From the NCBI GenBank assembly GCA_022739095.1, contig JAIJEI010000008.1, positions 1-22,961 on the forward strand: a stretch of 22,961 nt of DNA, in the 5' to 3' direction. A program made the translations under genes and the position numbers. Origin of the DNA: Bifidobacterium sp. Its GTDB lineage: Bacteria > Actinomycetota > Actinomycetes > Actinomycetales > Bifidobacteriaceae. The notes under the pieces are model-generated. The model was not told the origin of the DNA and did not search any database. It saw only the letters and a program-made list of their open reading frames with translations. This document shows positions 1 to 6,468 of the stretch, one piece after another; position 1 is the stretch's first letter, and each line of letters begins with the position of its first letter.

Positions 1-348
1 GGCGACCACGCATGGGCCGAGGAATTCCAGGGTGACGGCCACGCCCATCGGGATGCGGTCGATGGCCGAGTACAGGCAGATGTTCATCGCCGCCATCGCT
101 AGCCCGTAGACCACGATGCCCAGCCATTCGCTTTTCGACCGGCCAACCAGTTTCGGACGGATGAGCACGAGCATGACGATCGCGGCGACCAGCATGCGCA
201 TCGAACTGACCGGAATCGGCCCCAACGCGCCGAACAACGACGCCGACAGGGACGACGAGGTCTGGATGCCCAACGACCCCACCATCACCATGCCGGCCGC
301 CGCCATCACACGGCCACGCGCCGAACGCGGCACCCGAAGCTTGCCCAA
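1..348 (-). CDS. RhtA/EamA-type DMT exporter, 3' part outside the window
   Basis: The reverse strand is open from a TTG at 348 to the window edge, giving 116 residues of a membrane protein that continues outside. At least three hydrophobic segments are visible, at about residues 15-35, 48-62 and 80-98. The segment ends with IPMGVAVTLEFLGP, which is characteristic of the RhtA subgroup of the drug/metabolite transporter superfamily (inner-membrane threonine/homoserine or drug exporters). The TTG start was chosen because a strong GGGGAGG Shine-Dalgarno lies about 4 nt upstream; in-frame GTG or ATG codons 5 to 14 codons later are alternatives. It is the last visible gene of a minus-strand group that starts near 1062. 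Substrate cannot be deduced. Confidence is high for the family and moderate for the start. Confidence 0.72.
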   Translation of the reverse strand, partial: MGKLRVPRSARGRVMAAAGMVMVGSLGIQTSSSLSASLFGALGPIPVSSMRMLVAAIVMLVLIRPKLVGRSKSEWLGIVVYGLAMAAMNICLYSAIDRIPMGVAVTLEFLGPCVVA

Positions 349-468
349 TACCCCTCCCCTGTCACGGCCATTCCCACACAACCTCTGCGCTACCAATGAT
401 AGTGTTCGGCGAAGACTCGCGACGTGCAGAGTCGACTTGGATGGCGAGATTAACGGAAAGCGGCAGGC

Positions 469-561
469 TCACTCCCACAGAAGACCGGCGACTACGAAAA
501 CCGCCGCCAGCATCATAGAGCCTGCCGCGAGAATCCTACGATTCCGGCTATTCATCATCAT
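469..561 (-). CDS. Putative 30-aa single-pass membrane peptide
   Basis: Below usual gene-finder length. An ORF of 30 codons plus TGA begins with three consecutive ATG codons (561, 558, 555) preceded by GGAGG at 6-nt spacing, one of the better ribosome sites in the region. The product is basic at the N-terminus (NSRNRR) and then hydrophobic from about residue 10 to 28 (LAAGSMMLAAVFVVAGLL), so it is predicted to be a single transmembrane helix. It sits 27 bp after the membrane protein at 589-1062 and 120 bp before the RhtA-like exporter, on the same strand, so it could be co-transcribed. No family is recognised. It could be a real small accessory peptide of the transporter operon or a chance ORF. 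Confidence 0.4.
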   Translation of the reverse strand: MMMNSRNRRILAAGSMMLAAVFVVAGLLWE

Positions 562-588
562 CGGCGCCTCCGGGTTGAAGCGAATATC

Positions 589-1062
589 CTACTGTCGTTT
601 GCGGAAACAAGCCTTGCCGATGCCCAAGACCGCCGGATAAAGCAGGAACATCACGGGCACGACCCATGTCACGTACCGCCACGGGTCAATCTGGAACGTA
701 TCAAAGACGATGAACATGACGCCCCACACGTTGATGGCGACGATCGCCAGAATCTGGGCGGCCGCCGAATCAAACCTGGATTCGGCCGGGCGGGTATCGT
801 TCGCGTCGGCCGGAGCGTCAGGCGTCCGCCCGGCGCGACGCATGAAGCCGAGCGCCGCCCACACGATGGCCGCCACCAACGCCACGGCCGCCGGCACCAC
901 CAGCTTCCAGAACTCCCCGTCATTCCAGCCGTACCGGATGACGGCGCACGTGATGGCCGTGACGGCGGCCACGCCCAATGTGGCGGAAGCGCCGAAAAAC
1001 CGCAGAAGACTTTGATTCCGACGCCTACCATAGGAGGCCCGCACCTCATCGTCCGCAACCAT
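589..1062 (-). CDS. Four-TM membrane protein of unknown function
   Basis: A 157-residue protein with four hydrophobic segments: about residues 20-45, 51-75, 103-124 and 129-150. Between TM2 and TM3 is a polar stretch rich in Asp, Pro and Ala, and the C-terminus ends in RKRQ. The start chosen is the ATG of MVADDEV, which has GGGGA about 5 nt upstream; ATG at 1080 (MECGDD) or the codon at 1110 are in-frame alternatives without a clear Shine-Dalgarno. No catalytic motif is seen. It is the first gene of a minus-strand group leading to the small peptide and the RhtA-like exporter. Its upstream region carries a 28-bp dyad also found upstream of the MerR-type regulator, suggesting shared control. 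Function unknown. Confidence 0.6.
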   Translation of the reverse strand: MVADDEVRASYGRRRNQSLLRFFGASATLGVAAVTAITCAVIRYGWNDGEFWKLVVPAAVALVAAIVWAALGFMRRAGRTPDAPADANDTRPAESRFDSAAAQILAIVAINVWGVMFIVFDTFQIDPWRYVTWVVPVMFLLYPAVLGIGKACFRKRQ

Positions 1063-1135
1063 ATCGTCCCCGCATTCCATAAAGTCCGACGCGTACGCAT
1101 GCCATCTCAATTATGGCACTCAAAGAGTCAATCAG

Positions 1136-1168
1136 ACAACATGCTGTCAAGCAATCGCATGACAGCAT
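1136..1168. promoter_or_regulatory. Operator-like dyad, copy 1 (upstream of 589-1062)
   Basis: ATGCTGTCA at 1141-1149 and TGACAGCAT at 1160-1168 are perfect 9-bp inverted arms separated by 10 nt. On the minus strand the dyad contains a TTGACA hexamer. The 19 bases 1136-1154 are identical to 2243-2261 upstream of the MerR/TipA gene. The site lies about 80 bp before the start of the membrane-protein operon. Binding by the neighbouring MerR-type protein is inference. Confidence 0.55.
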
Positions 1169-1187
1169 ATTCATGCAGGATCGCGAT

Positions 1188-2114
1188 TCATTGTGGCTGA
1201 TTTCGCATGCCCTGTTCCGCCGCGAACCGTTCGGCGATTTGCCGTGCGTGGATGTTCTTGGCTTCGTTGACGAAGTCGGCACATGCCTTACTTCCGTAGA
1301 GCGCTTCACCACACGGGTCGGCGAAACGCGGGTCGCCGGCCAGCGCGGAACGGATGACCCCAAGCGAGCTTGACAGCGGCATGGCGTTCATCACGGTCGC
1401 GTTTTGATTCCGCGTCGCCTGGGCGCGGGCGGTCTTGATGTCCCGGTCCAGGATCCGTTCGGCAATCTGCTGCACCTCGGGCGAATCCGGGGCCGCGCCC
1501 GTCTCGAACAGTCGCTTCCATTGCTCGGCGTCGGCGACCATGGTCTCATGCGACTGCCGGAGCATGTTCTCCCAGGTCTGCCGGGCCTGTTCCAGTTCCT
1601 CCGGACTCAACGCGGACCATCGCACGGCCGAGTCGACGAGCAATCCAGCCAGCGCCGGATTGCCCGCCATCTGATTCATCTGCTCGATGTCGCCATCCGC
1701 GTCTCACAGGTCGGACAGGTTGTGCAGCACCTGCAGCTTGCGTTCGATCGTCTCGATGTCGTGGCGCAGCTCCTTCGTCTTGGCGTCGATGGCCTGCCGG
1801 ACATTATGCTCACCCGGCTGCGCGATCGCGGCGATATCCGCAATCGACAGCCCGGCATCGCGCAATAGAATCACGAATTGGAGTCTGACCAGCGAAACCC
1901 AGTCGTACCAGCGTTTGCCGCCTGCGGACGTTTCGGCCGGCTTGACCAGATCGGTCTCGTCGTAGTAGCGCAACGTGCGCGTCGTCACGCCGCTGATCAG
2001 CGCCGCCTGATTGATGGGCCACAACCGGCCCGTGTCCAGCGGGTTGCCCTCCACGTCGAACGCGCCGGCGTCGGAATCGTTGACGGCGTTCGTCATATCA
2101 TTGTTCTTGTTCAT
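1188..2114 (-). pseudogene. MerR/TipA-type regulator split by an in-frame TGA
   Basis: Two same-frame ORFs form one gene interrupted by TGA at 1706-1704. The first (2114-1704, 136 aa, ATG preceded by GGGGGA) has a MerR winged helix: INQAALISGVTTRTLRYYDETDLVKP, then a coiled region ending at VLHNLSDL. After the stop the frame continues DADGDIEQMNQMAG and a 163-aa segment (from ATG 1679) resembling the TipAS/albicidin-binding domain: MVADAEQW, SPEVQQIAERI and GDPRFADP. In TipA-type proteins the C-terminal domain binds a ligand and the N-terminal domain activates promoters; TipAS alone can also be made from an internal start. Nonsense decay (for example CGA to TGA) is the simplest reading. Separate expression of the halves, or readthrough, is the alternative; the Shine-Dalgarno before 1679 is weak. 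Confidence 0.75.
1704..2114 (-). CDS. MerR-family DNA-binding half
   Basis: This is the 136-codon 5' part of the interrupted regulator, listed separately because it is a complete ORF that may still be made. The MerR helix-turn-helix starts near residue 26 (WPINQAALISGVTTRTLRYYDE), with the wing and second helix following (RWYDWVSLVRLQFVILLRDAGLSIADI). Residues 105-136 are the dimerising coiled coil (AKTKELRHDIETIERKLQVL). The ATG at 2114 has AAAGGGGGA about 10 nt upstream; the ORF is open further upstream to 2336, but that part has no protein-like character. Without the TipAS domain it could dimerise and bind DNA but would lack ligand response (inference). Confidence 0.65.
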   Translation of the reverse strand: MNKNNDMTNAVNDSDAGAFDVEGNPLDTGRLWPINQAALISGVTTRTLRYYDETDLVKPAETSAGGKRWYDWVSLVRLQFVILLRDAGLSIADIAAIAQPGEHNVRQAIDAKTKELRHDIETIERKLQVLHNLSDL

Positions 2115-2170
2115 GATTGAGCGTCCCCCTTTGAAGCCTATTGTCCACTGTTCCACCACGTATATTTCGC

Positions 2171-2205
2171 GACGTTGCCAACAGGATAGACGTTTACGCA
2201 ACGTC
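2171..2205. promoter_or_regulatory. Inverted repeat in the MerR-type promoter region
   Basis: GACGTTGC at 2171-2178 and GCAACGTC at 2198-2205 are perfect 8-bp inverted arms with a 19-nt gap. On the minus strand the upstream arm overlaps a TTGACG hexamer (2207-2202) that could be a -35 box. It lies about 57 bp before the regulator ATG. MerR proteins typically bind dyads within their own promoter spacer, so this is a second operator candidate beside the 2243-2275 site. Confidence 0.4.
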
Positions 2206-2242
2206 AACCGCAAGCGATGATGGCATGTATCATTCAGGTCAT

Positions 2243-2275
2243 ACAACATGCTGTCAAGCAAGCACATGACAGAAC
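2243..2275. promoter_or_regulatory. Operator-like dyad, copy 2 (upstream of MerR-type gene)
   Basis: This site shares 19 identical bases (2243-2261) with 1136-1154 and keeps the same 10-nt spacing between TGTCA and TGACAG, although the outer right arm has diverged. On the minus strand it again provides a TTGACA hexamer about 140 bp before the regulator start. The pairing with copy 1 suggests one regulator acts on both transcripts. Confidence 0.5.
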
Positions 2276-2360
2276 AGAGCTTTTTGACAAACATCAACGA
2301 GAACATCAGAAGCCCTAAAGAATCAGTTATATTCATGTTTCTTGAAGAATACGAACAAGA

Positions 2361-2418
2361 AATCGATTATAATCGATTCTTATACGATTTTGACTTAAGA
2401 ATACGATTACAATATGTT
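2361..2418 (+). promoter_or_regulatory. Palindromic AT-rich promoter of the AAA_14 ATPase
   Basis: Positions 2361-2378 form an 18-bp perfect palindrome centred on TATAAT (2368-2373). It is followed by the inverted pair TTCTTA / TAAGAA and two copies of ATACGATT. TTGACT at 2390-2395 with TATGTT at 2413-2418 (17-bp spacing) is the best -35/-10 pair before the ATG at 2444; TTGAAG at 2342 with TATAAT has a long 20-bp spacer. The stacked symmetry suggests a repressor site. Which protein binds is unknown. Confidence 0.45.
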
Positions 2419-2443
2419 CTATCTGCCCAAAAAGGAGATCGCC

Positions 2444-3664
2444 ATGATTGACCGCCCCACGTACATGGATCAGATACACCCTTTCATCGGGAAAAACGTG
2501 ATCAAAGTGCTTGTGGGCGCTCGACGCTCAGGCAAATCGACGTTACTGACTCTTATCCGCAAACAGCTGGCTGCCGAAGGTGTCGCAGAGCAATCCATAC
2601 TTCATATCAACTTTGAATCGTGTGAATTTTCCAGCATCGCGAATGCCGATGATCTTACTCGATACGTCAGCGAGCGCATGAATGGAATCGATGGCACGGT
2701 CCGACTGTTCTTCGATGAGATTCAAGAGGTTGATCACTGGGAGAAGGCCGTGCGGTCTTTTATGGTCGACTATGATGCCGACATCTATCTGACCGGATCG
2801 AATGCACGCATGCTGTCCAGCGATCTTGCCACCTACATCACCGGTCGCTATGTCACCATCAATGTATATCCGTTCTCGTTTGCGGAGTTTCTTGATGCCT
2901 ACCGTCAATCGGTCGGCCCCATTGACGAACGTTCGGCATTTCACCGCTATGTGGCTCAAGGCGGATTCCCGTTCCAGACTGATTTGGCTTTCGATGAAGC
3001 TGCTTCCCTACGGTATCTTGATGATCTGTTCTCGACCATATTGTTCAAAGATGTTGTCCGGCATGCGGGTATACGCGATGCCGATGCCTTGGAAAGGGGC
3101 ATCCGTTATGTCATCGGTGAGGAGGGCCATCTCATCACTGCGCCAAACATCGCCTCATACATGAAAAGCGAGCATCGCAAGGTATCAGCTGAGACGATTG
3201 CAAATTATCTTAATGCGGCAGCCAAGGCCTTTCTCATCTATCGCGTTCCGCGTGAAGATGTCATCGGCAAACGCACGTTGAAAATCAACGAGAAGTATTA
3301 CGTGGTTGATCAAGGACTGCGCCGTGCCATCGGGTTCAACAATGCCAATGCAATTGACCAAGTTCTGGAGGGCATCGTCTATATGGAACTCAGGCGACGC
3401 GGATATGACGTTCACGTCGGCAAGGTAGACGATAAAGAGATAGATTTCATTGCGCGGCGCGGGGATGCAGTCTCCTACTATCAGGTCACCTATCTCATCG
3501 GATCACAGCAGACGGCAGAGCGCGAGTTCGGGGCTTTTGCCGGCATCCGCGACAATTGGCCTAAATATGTGCTGAGCATGGATGAATTCCCGCAGACACG
3601 CGACGGTATTCAAGGAATAAACATCATCGAATGGCTGCTTGCCGACGATATTGCCCGACTTTGA
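2444..3664 (+). CDS. AAA_14/DUF4143-family ATPase
   Basis: A 406-aa protein starting at ATG 2444 behind AAAGGAG (7-nt spacing). Walker A is GARRSGKST (residues 25-33), Walker B is FFDEIQ (about 89-94), a sensor-like YLTGSNA lies at 115-121, and the family hallmark PFSFAEF is at 143-149. The C-terminal half is DUF4143-like, with GYDVHVGKVDDKEIDFIARR followed by YYQVTY, resembling the remnant PD-(D/E)XK fold seen in this family. These ATPases are common in host-associated and mobile DNA of bacteria and archaea. Their substrates are poorly known. It stands alone, with its own palindromic promoter, between the MerR region and the DUF4012 fragment. No sign of truncation. Confidence 0.85.
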   Translation: MIDRPTYMDQIHPFIGKNVIKVLVGARRSGKSTLLTLIRKQLAAEGVAEQSILHINFESCEFSSIANADDLTRYVSERMNGIDGTVRLFFDEIQEVDHWEKAVRSFMVDYDADIYLTGSNARMLSSDLATYITGRYVTINVYPFSFAEFLDAYRQSVGPIDERSAFHRYVAQGGFPFQTDLAFDEAASLRYLDDLFSTILFKDVVRHAGIRDADALERGIRYVIGEEGHLITAPNIASYMKSEHRKVSAETIANYLNAAAKAFLIYRVPREDVIGKRTLKINEKYYVVDQGLRRAIGFNNANAIDQVLEGIVYMELRRRGYDVHVGKVDDKEIDFIARRGDAVSYYQVTYLIGSQQTAEREFGAFAGIRDNWPKYVLSMDEFPQTRDGIQGINIIEWLLADDIARL

Positions 3665-3777
3665 ATTCGTCTTCAGGACGATGGTTGAACATAACTTTCG
3701 CCTAATTCAAGTCCTCTTACGTCGGCTCTTCAACCAGGCTCTTCGTTAGTCCAACTTCAGGAAGGTACATTGGTCTT

Positions 3778-4419
3778 ATGGCTAAGCGCAAACATACCGG
3801 CACTGTTGTTATTGGAATACTGGTCGCGATTGTGCTGGCTCTAGGCATTTCCGGCTGGCTGCTCTGGCAATCAGCGCAACGGGTGATCAGCGAGGCACAG
3901 CAGGCTGGCGAGTATGCGACAAAGGCACAACAGTCCGTTGAACAAGGCGATTTCAGGCAGGCGCTTGAACAGATGAACAGTGCGGGCGATCATATCGTCG
4001 CGGCGCACAACGAAACCCAAGGCGTGCTGTGGCAGACCGCGGAATACGTACCGTATTACGGCTCGGACGTAAAAGCGGTGCGCGGTATGCTGGACGCGAC
4101 CGCTGACGCCGCGGCCAACGCCCTGCCTAAGATCGACAGTGCCGCGCAGGGCACGCTGGTGGACTTCAATATCGAAGAGCTACTGTCCGGCATGAACTTC
4201 TCCGACGGCACGCTGTCTATTCCCAAAATCGCCTCCATCAAGCAGGACCTGTCCGACGCCGGCGCGGTCTTGAAGCGCGTCAAGATGTCGATTTATGCAC
4301 TGCCGCAACCCCACACGAAACAGATCGCCGAAATGGTCAACCAGGGCAAGCAGGTAGTGGACCAAATCGATGAGACTTTCGACACCTTGAACACCATCGT
4401 CGAGAAGATTCCGGGCTGA
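3778..4419 (+). CDS. DUF4012-like membrane-anchored protein, probably truncated
   Basis: A 213-aa product with a basic start (MAKRKH), one transmembrane helix (residues 9-31) and an extracytoplasmic helical region. The segment LWQTAEYVPYYGSDVKAVRGMLDATADAAANALPKI matches the N-terminal part of DUF4012 proteins, which act at the actinobacterial cell surface and are usually several hundred residues longer. Here the reading stops at residue 213 after KIPG, so the conserved C-terminal domain is absent. AGGAAGG lies about 11 nt before the ATG. The following DNA turns AT-rich and holds the hipBA promoter, so replacement of the 3' end during arrival of hipBA is plausible. It may still be expressed as a short anchored helical protein. 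Confidence 0.6.
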   Translation: MAKRKHTGTVVIGILVAIVLALGISGWLLWQSAQRVISEAQQAGEYATKAQQSVEQGDFRQALEQMNSAGDHIVAAHNETQGVLWQTAEYVPYYGSDVKAVRGMLDATADAAANALPKIDSAAQGTLVDFNIEELLSGMNFSDGTLSIPKIASIKQDLSDAGAVLKRVKMSIYALPQPHTKQIAEMVNQGKQVVDQIDETFDTLNTIVEKIPG

Positions 4420-4481
4420 CGTCGGTCCGTTCTTGTCGTATATTGGCGTAACCTCCGCATAAGGCTAGTCCATACAAATTT

Positions 4482-4532
4482 ACATAAATAATTCTTTGAC
4501 TATGTGACTATAAGCTAAAGAATTATTTATGT
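4482..4532. promoter_or_regulatory. hipBA operator/promoter: 16-bp perfect inverted repeat
   Basis: ACATAAATAATTCTTT (4482-4497) and AAAGAATTATTTATGT (4517-4532) are exact inverted copies with a 19-nt spacer. The spacer holds a tandem GACTAT repeat, and a TTGACT hexamer (4496-4501) overlaps the left arm. The right arm ends 27 bp before the hipB start. HipB-type antitoxins autorepress by binding palindromes in their promoter, so this is the likely operator. The site is far more AT-rich than its surroundings. Confidence 0.65.
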
Positions 4533-4558
4533 TAAAATTTGGGATAGGAGGTGTCAAT

Positions 4559-4852
4559 ATGCCGACACGCACACCAATCCCGGTCAGTCGGGCGATGCGT
4601 CAGATATCCGCCAACCTCGATTTGGCGCGCAGACAACAGCGCATTCCCGTAGCCTTGCTGGCCGAGCGGGCTGGATTATCCGTGCCAACGGTCACCAAAA
4701 TGCTGCGTACGGGTAATGGCAGCTTTGAGAACTTCCTCCGCATTGCTCGTCTGCTTGGACTGCTGGACGGCGTACAGCAAGCGACGGACCCTCTTAACAC
4801 AGATATCGGCAAACTACGCGCCGACGAAGACACTCCAAAACGTATTCGATAG
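4559..4852 (+). CDS. hipB: HipB-like HTH antitoxin
   Basis: A 97-aa protein from ATG 4559, chosen because AGGAGG lies 7 nt upstream; the frame is open from 4529 without a better site. Residues 22-60 form an XRE-type helix-turn-helix (RRQQRIPVALLAERAGLSVPTVTKMLRTGNGSFENFLRIARLLGLLD). The gene lies 23 bp upstream of the HipA kinase, the standard antitoxin-toxin order. HipB proteins bind the kinase, neutralise it and repress the operon. The C-terminus (KLRADEDTPKRIR) is charged and probably flexible; in E. coli HipB the corresponding tail directs Lon degradation, but this is not shown here. Confidence 0.85.
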   Translation: MPTRTPIPVSRAMRQISANLDLARRQQRIPVALLAERAGLSVPTVTKMLRTGNGSFENFLRIARLLGLLDGVQQATDPLNTDIGKLRADEDTPKRIR

Positions 4853-4875
4853 CACAGCAGGAGGCGCAACACATC

Positions 4876-6120
4876 ATGGAAGCAATCGTCACCCTGCAGA
4901 TCAACGGCACAGACGTCACCGTCGGGAAATTATTCACCAGTATCAGGCGCGGCATCGAATCGGCAACTTTCACATACGATACGGCCTATATGCGCTCTTC
5001 AAACGCAGTATCCCTCTGTCCAGAGATGCCCCTCTCCCCCGGAACGTTCCCGGCCGAGCATAATGCGATGCATCGCATCTTTCAAGACTGCATGCCGGAT
5101 CGTTGGGGCAGGAACCTCATGCTTCGCGCAGAACGTCAAGATGCTCGTTCGGAGCATCGCACAGCACGCACACTATTTGAGGGAGATCTCTTACTATCCG
5201 TCAACGATGAGACCCGACAAGGCGCATTGCGCTTCTGGAACAACGACGGTGACGCGCTAGCTCCCAGTGAGACCGGCGTTCCAAGAGAAGTGACCATTCC
5301 TCAACTACTGACGGAAGCCGATCTCGCCGTACAAGACATGAATGCGGATATACGCGACTTGCTCGCTGCCGGATCCAGCCTTGGTGGAGCCCGGCCAAAA
5401 GCCTCCATCCGTAACGAGAAGGGCGCTCTTTGCATTGCCAAATTTCCCAAAGCCGATGAGGACCTTGTAGATGACGTATGCGCTTGGGAGCGAACCACAT
5501 TACAGCTTGCCGCGCAAACCGGCATCAATGTTCCAAACACCCGACTCTTGCGCGTTCGCGGTCGTTCCGTACTGGTACTCGATCGATTTGATAGGCGCGG
5601 AGCGCAGCGTATTCCCTATCTCAGTGGATTGACCGCAGTACAGGGTAATGATGGAGAGCATTATTCGTATTTGGAACTCGTGGAATTTCTCGAAGAACAC
5701 GGATCGTCTCCCGAGTCTGACATTCAACAGCTTTGGCGGCGGGCATTATTCTCATGTGCAATCGGCAATGTTGATAATCACATGCGCAATCACGGTTTCC
5801 TTTATGATTTCAGCGGCAAAGGCTGGGCCCTGTCTCCCGCTTTCGACATCAACCCGACACCTGGCGACAATCCTAAGCTGCTGAATTCATCAATTGATTT
5901 TGATGACAGATCAGCGGACGTGTCGCTGGCAATGGACTGCGCCGACTATTTCCGAATCGCTGACGATGAAGCAAAGCGTATCGCTGGGAAAATGGCCGAT
6001 GTTCTCTCTAACTGGCAACGCGTCGCGCTTTCCAATGGAATCAGTCCCGCATCCATAGCAATGATGAGCAGCTGCTTTGAATCCGGCATTGCGCGGCTTC
6101 GCGAAGCAAGCGCACAATGA
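4876..6120 (+). CDS. hipA: HipA-family serine/threonine kinase toxin
   Basis: A full-length 414-aa HipA protein. Visible features are the N-subdomain motif MPDRWGRN (73-80), the glycine-rich loop SSLGGARPK (167-175), the catalytic loop GNVDNHMRN (297-305, Asp300) and the metal-binding AFDINP (322-327, Asp324). All key kinase residues are present, so it should be active. In E. coli, HipA phosphorylates glutamyl-tRNA synthetase and induces dormancy; the target here is not deducible. ATG 4876 is preceded by GGAGG, and the gene is coupled to hipB with a 23-bp gap. The stop codon directly abuts a remnant of an unrelated nitrilase gene on the other strand, marking a junction. Confidence 0.92.
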   Translation: MEAIVTLQINGTDVTVGKLFTSIRRGIESATFTYDTAYMRSSNAVSLCPEMPLSPGTFPAEHNAMHRIFQDCMPDRWGRNLMLRAERQDARSEHRTARTLFEGDLLLSVNDETRQGALRFWNNDGDALAPSETGVPREVTIPQLLTEADLAVQDMNADIRDLLAAGSSLGGARPKASIRNEKGALCIAKFPKADEDLVDDVCAWERTTLQLAAQTGINVPNTRLLRVRGRSVLVLDRFDRRGAQRIPYLSGLTAVQGNDGEHYSYLELVEFLEEHGSSPESDIQQLWRRALFSCAIGNVDNHMRNHGFLYDFSGKGWALSPAFDINPTPGDNPKLLNSSIDFDDRSADVSLAMDCADYFRIADDEAKRIAGKMADVLSNWQRVALSNGISPASIAMMSSCFESGIARLREASAQ

Positions 6121-6295
6121 CTTCACATTCTCGCCTTGCGGTCTGTGTGAGATCGATGTCGGTGATAATCAACTGCTCTTGGTCGTCAGCCTCGCTGATG
6201 ACGTTGCCGTACGGATCCACCACCACCGATTGGCCGGCGAACGTCACATCGCCTTCCTTGCCGACCCGGTTGCAGGTCCACCCGTACATGCCAAT
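6121..6295 (-). pseudogene. Carbon-nitrogen hydrolase (nitrilase) remnant
   Basis: On the reverse strand, about 58 codons read MYGWTCNRVGKEGDVTFAGQ, then SVVVDPYGNVISEADDQEQL and ITDIDLTQTARRE, the distinctive C-terminal part of the nitrilase/amidase superfamily. The upstream catalytic portion (Glu-Lys-Cys triad) is missing, and so are the last residues: similarity ends exactly where the hipA stop codon begins. This is a gene fragment, cut on one side by the hipA end and on the other near 6295. It is not expected to be functional. Confidence 0.72.
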
Positions 6296-6385
6296 TGTGC
6301 TGCATCCCGACATCATCAGTCAATCCATGTCAAATGGGAAAGCCATTGAAAACAATACGGACAACACCGTGCAGTCTTAGCGAAA

Positions 6386-6449
6386 CTCCCCTCAGTCGCC
6401 TACAAACAGCTCTGCTGTTTGCTTAACGGCTCAGCCTCAGAGAGGGGAG
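6386..6449. repeat. Palindromic intergenic repeat with nested hairpin
   Basis: Outer arms CTCCCCTC (6386-6393) and GAGGGGAG (6442-6449) are exact inverted copies. Inside is a perfect hairpin, CAAACAGC (6403-6410) and GCTGTTTG (6414-6421) with a 3-nt loop. The element lies 20 bp after the yidC stop codon. The form resembles the REP-like intergenic palindromes common in bifidobacteria (from memory). It may also act as a terminator or mRNA-stabilising structure for yidC, but no U-tract follows. Confidence 0.5.
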
Positions 6450-6468
6450 CCAGTAGACGAGTAGCGCG

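Noticed and set aside
116..640. 174-codon plus-strand frame
   Set aside because: Antisense to the RhtA-like exporter and the small peptide; no ribosome site or family features.
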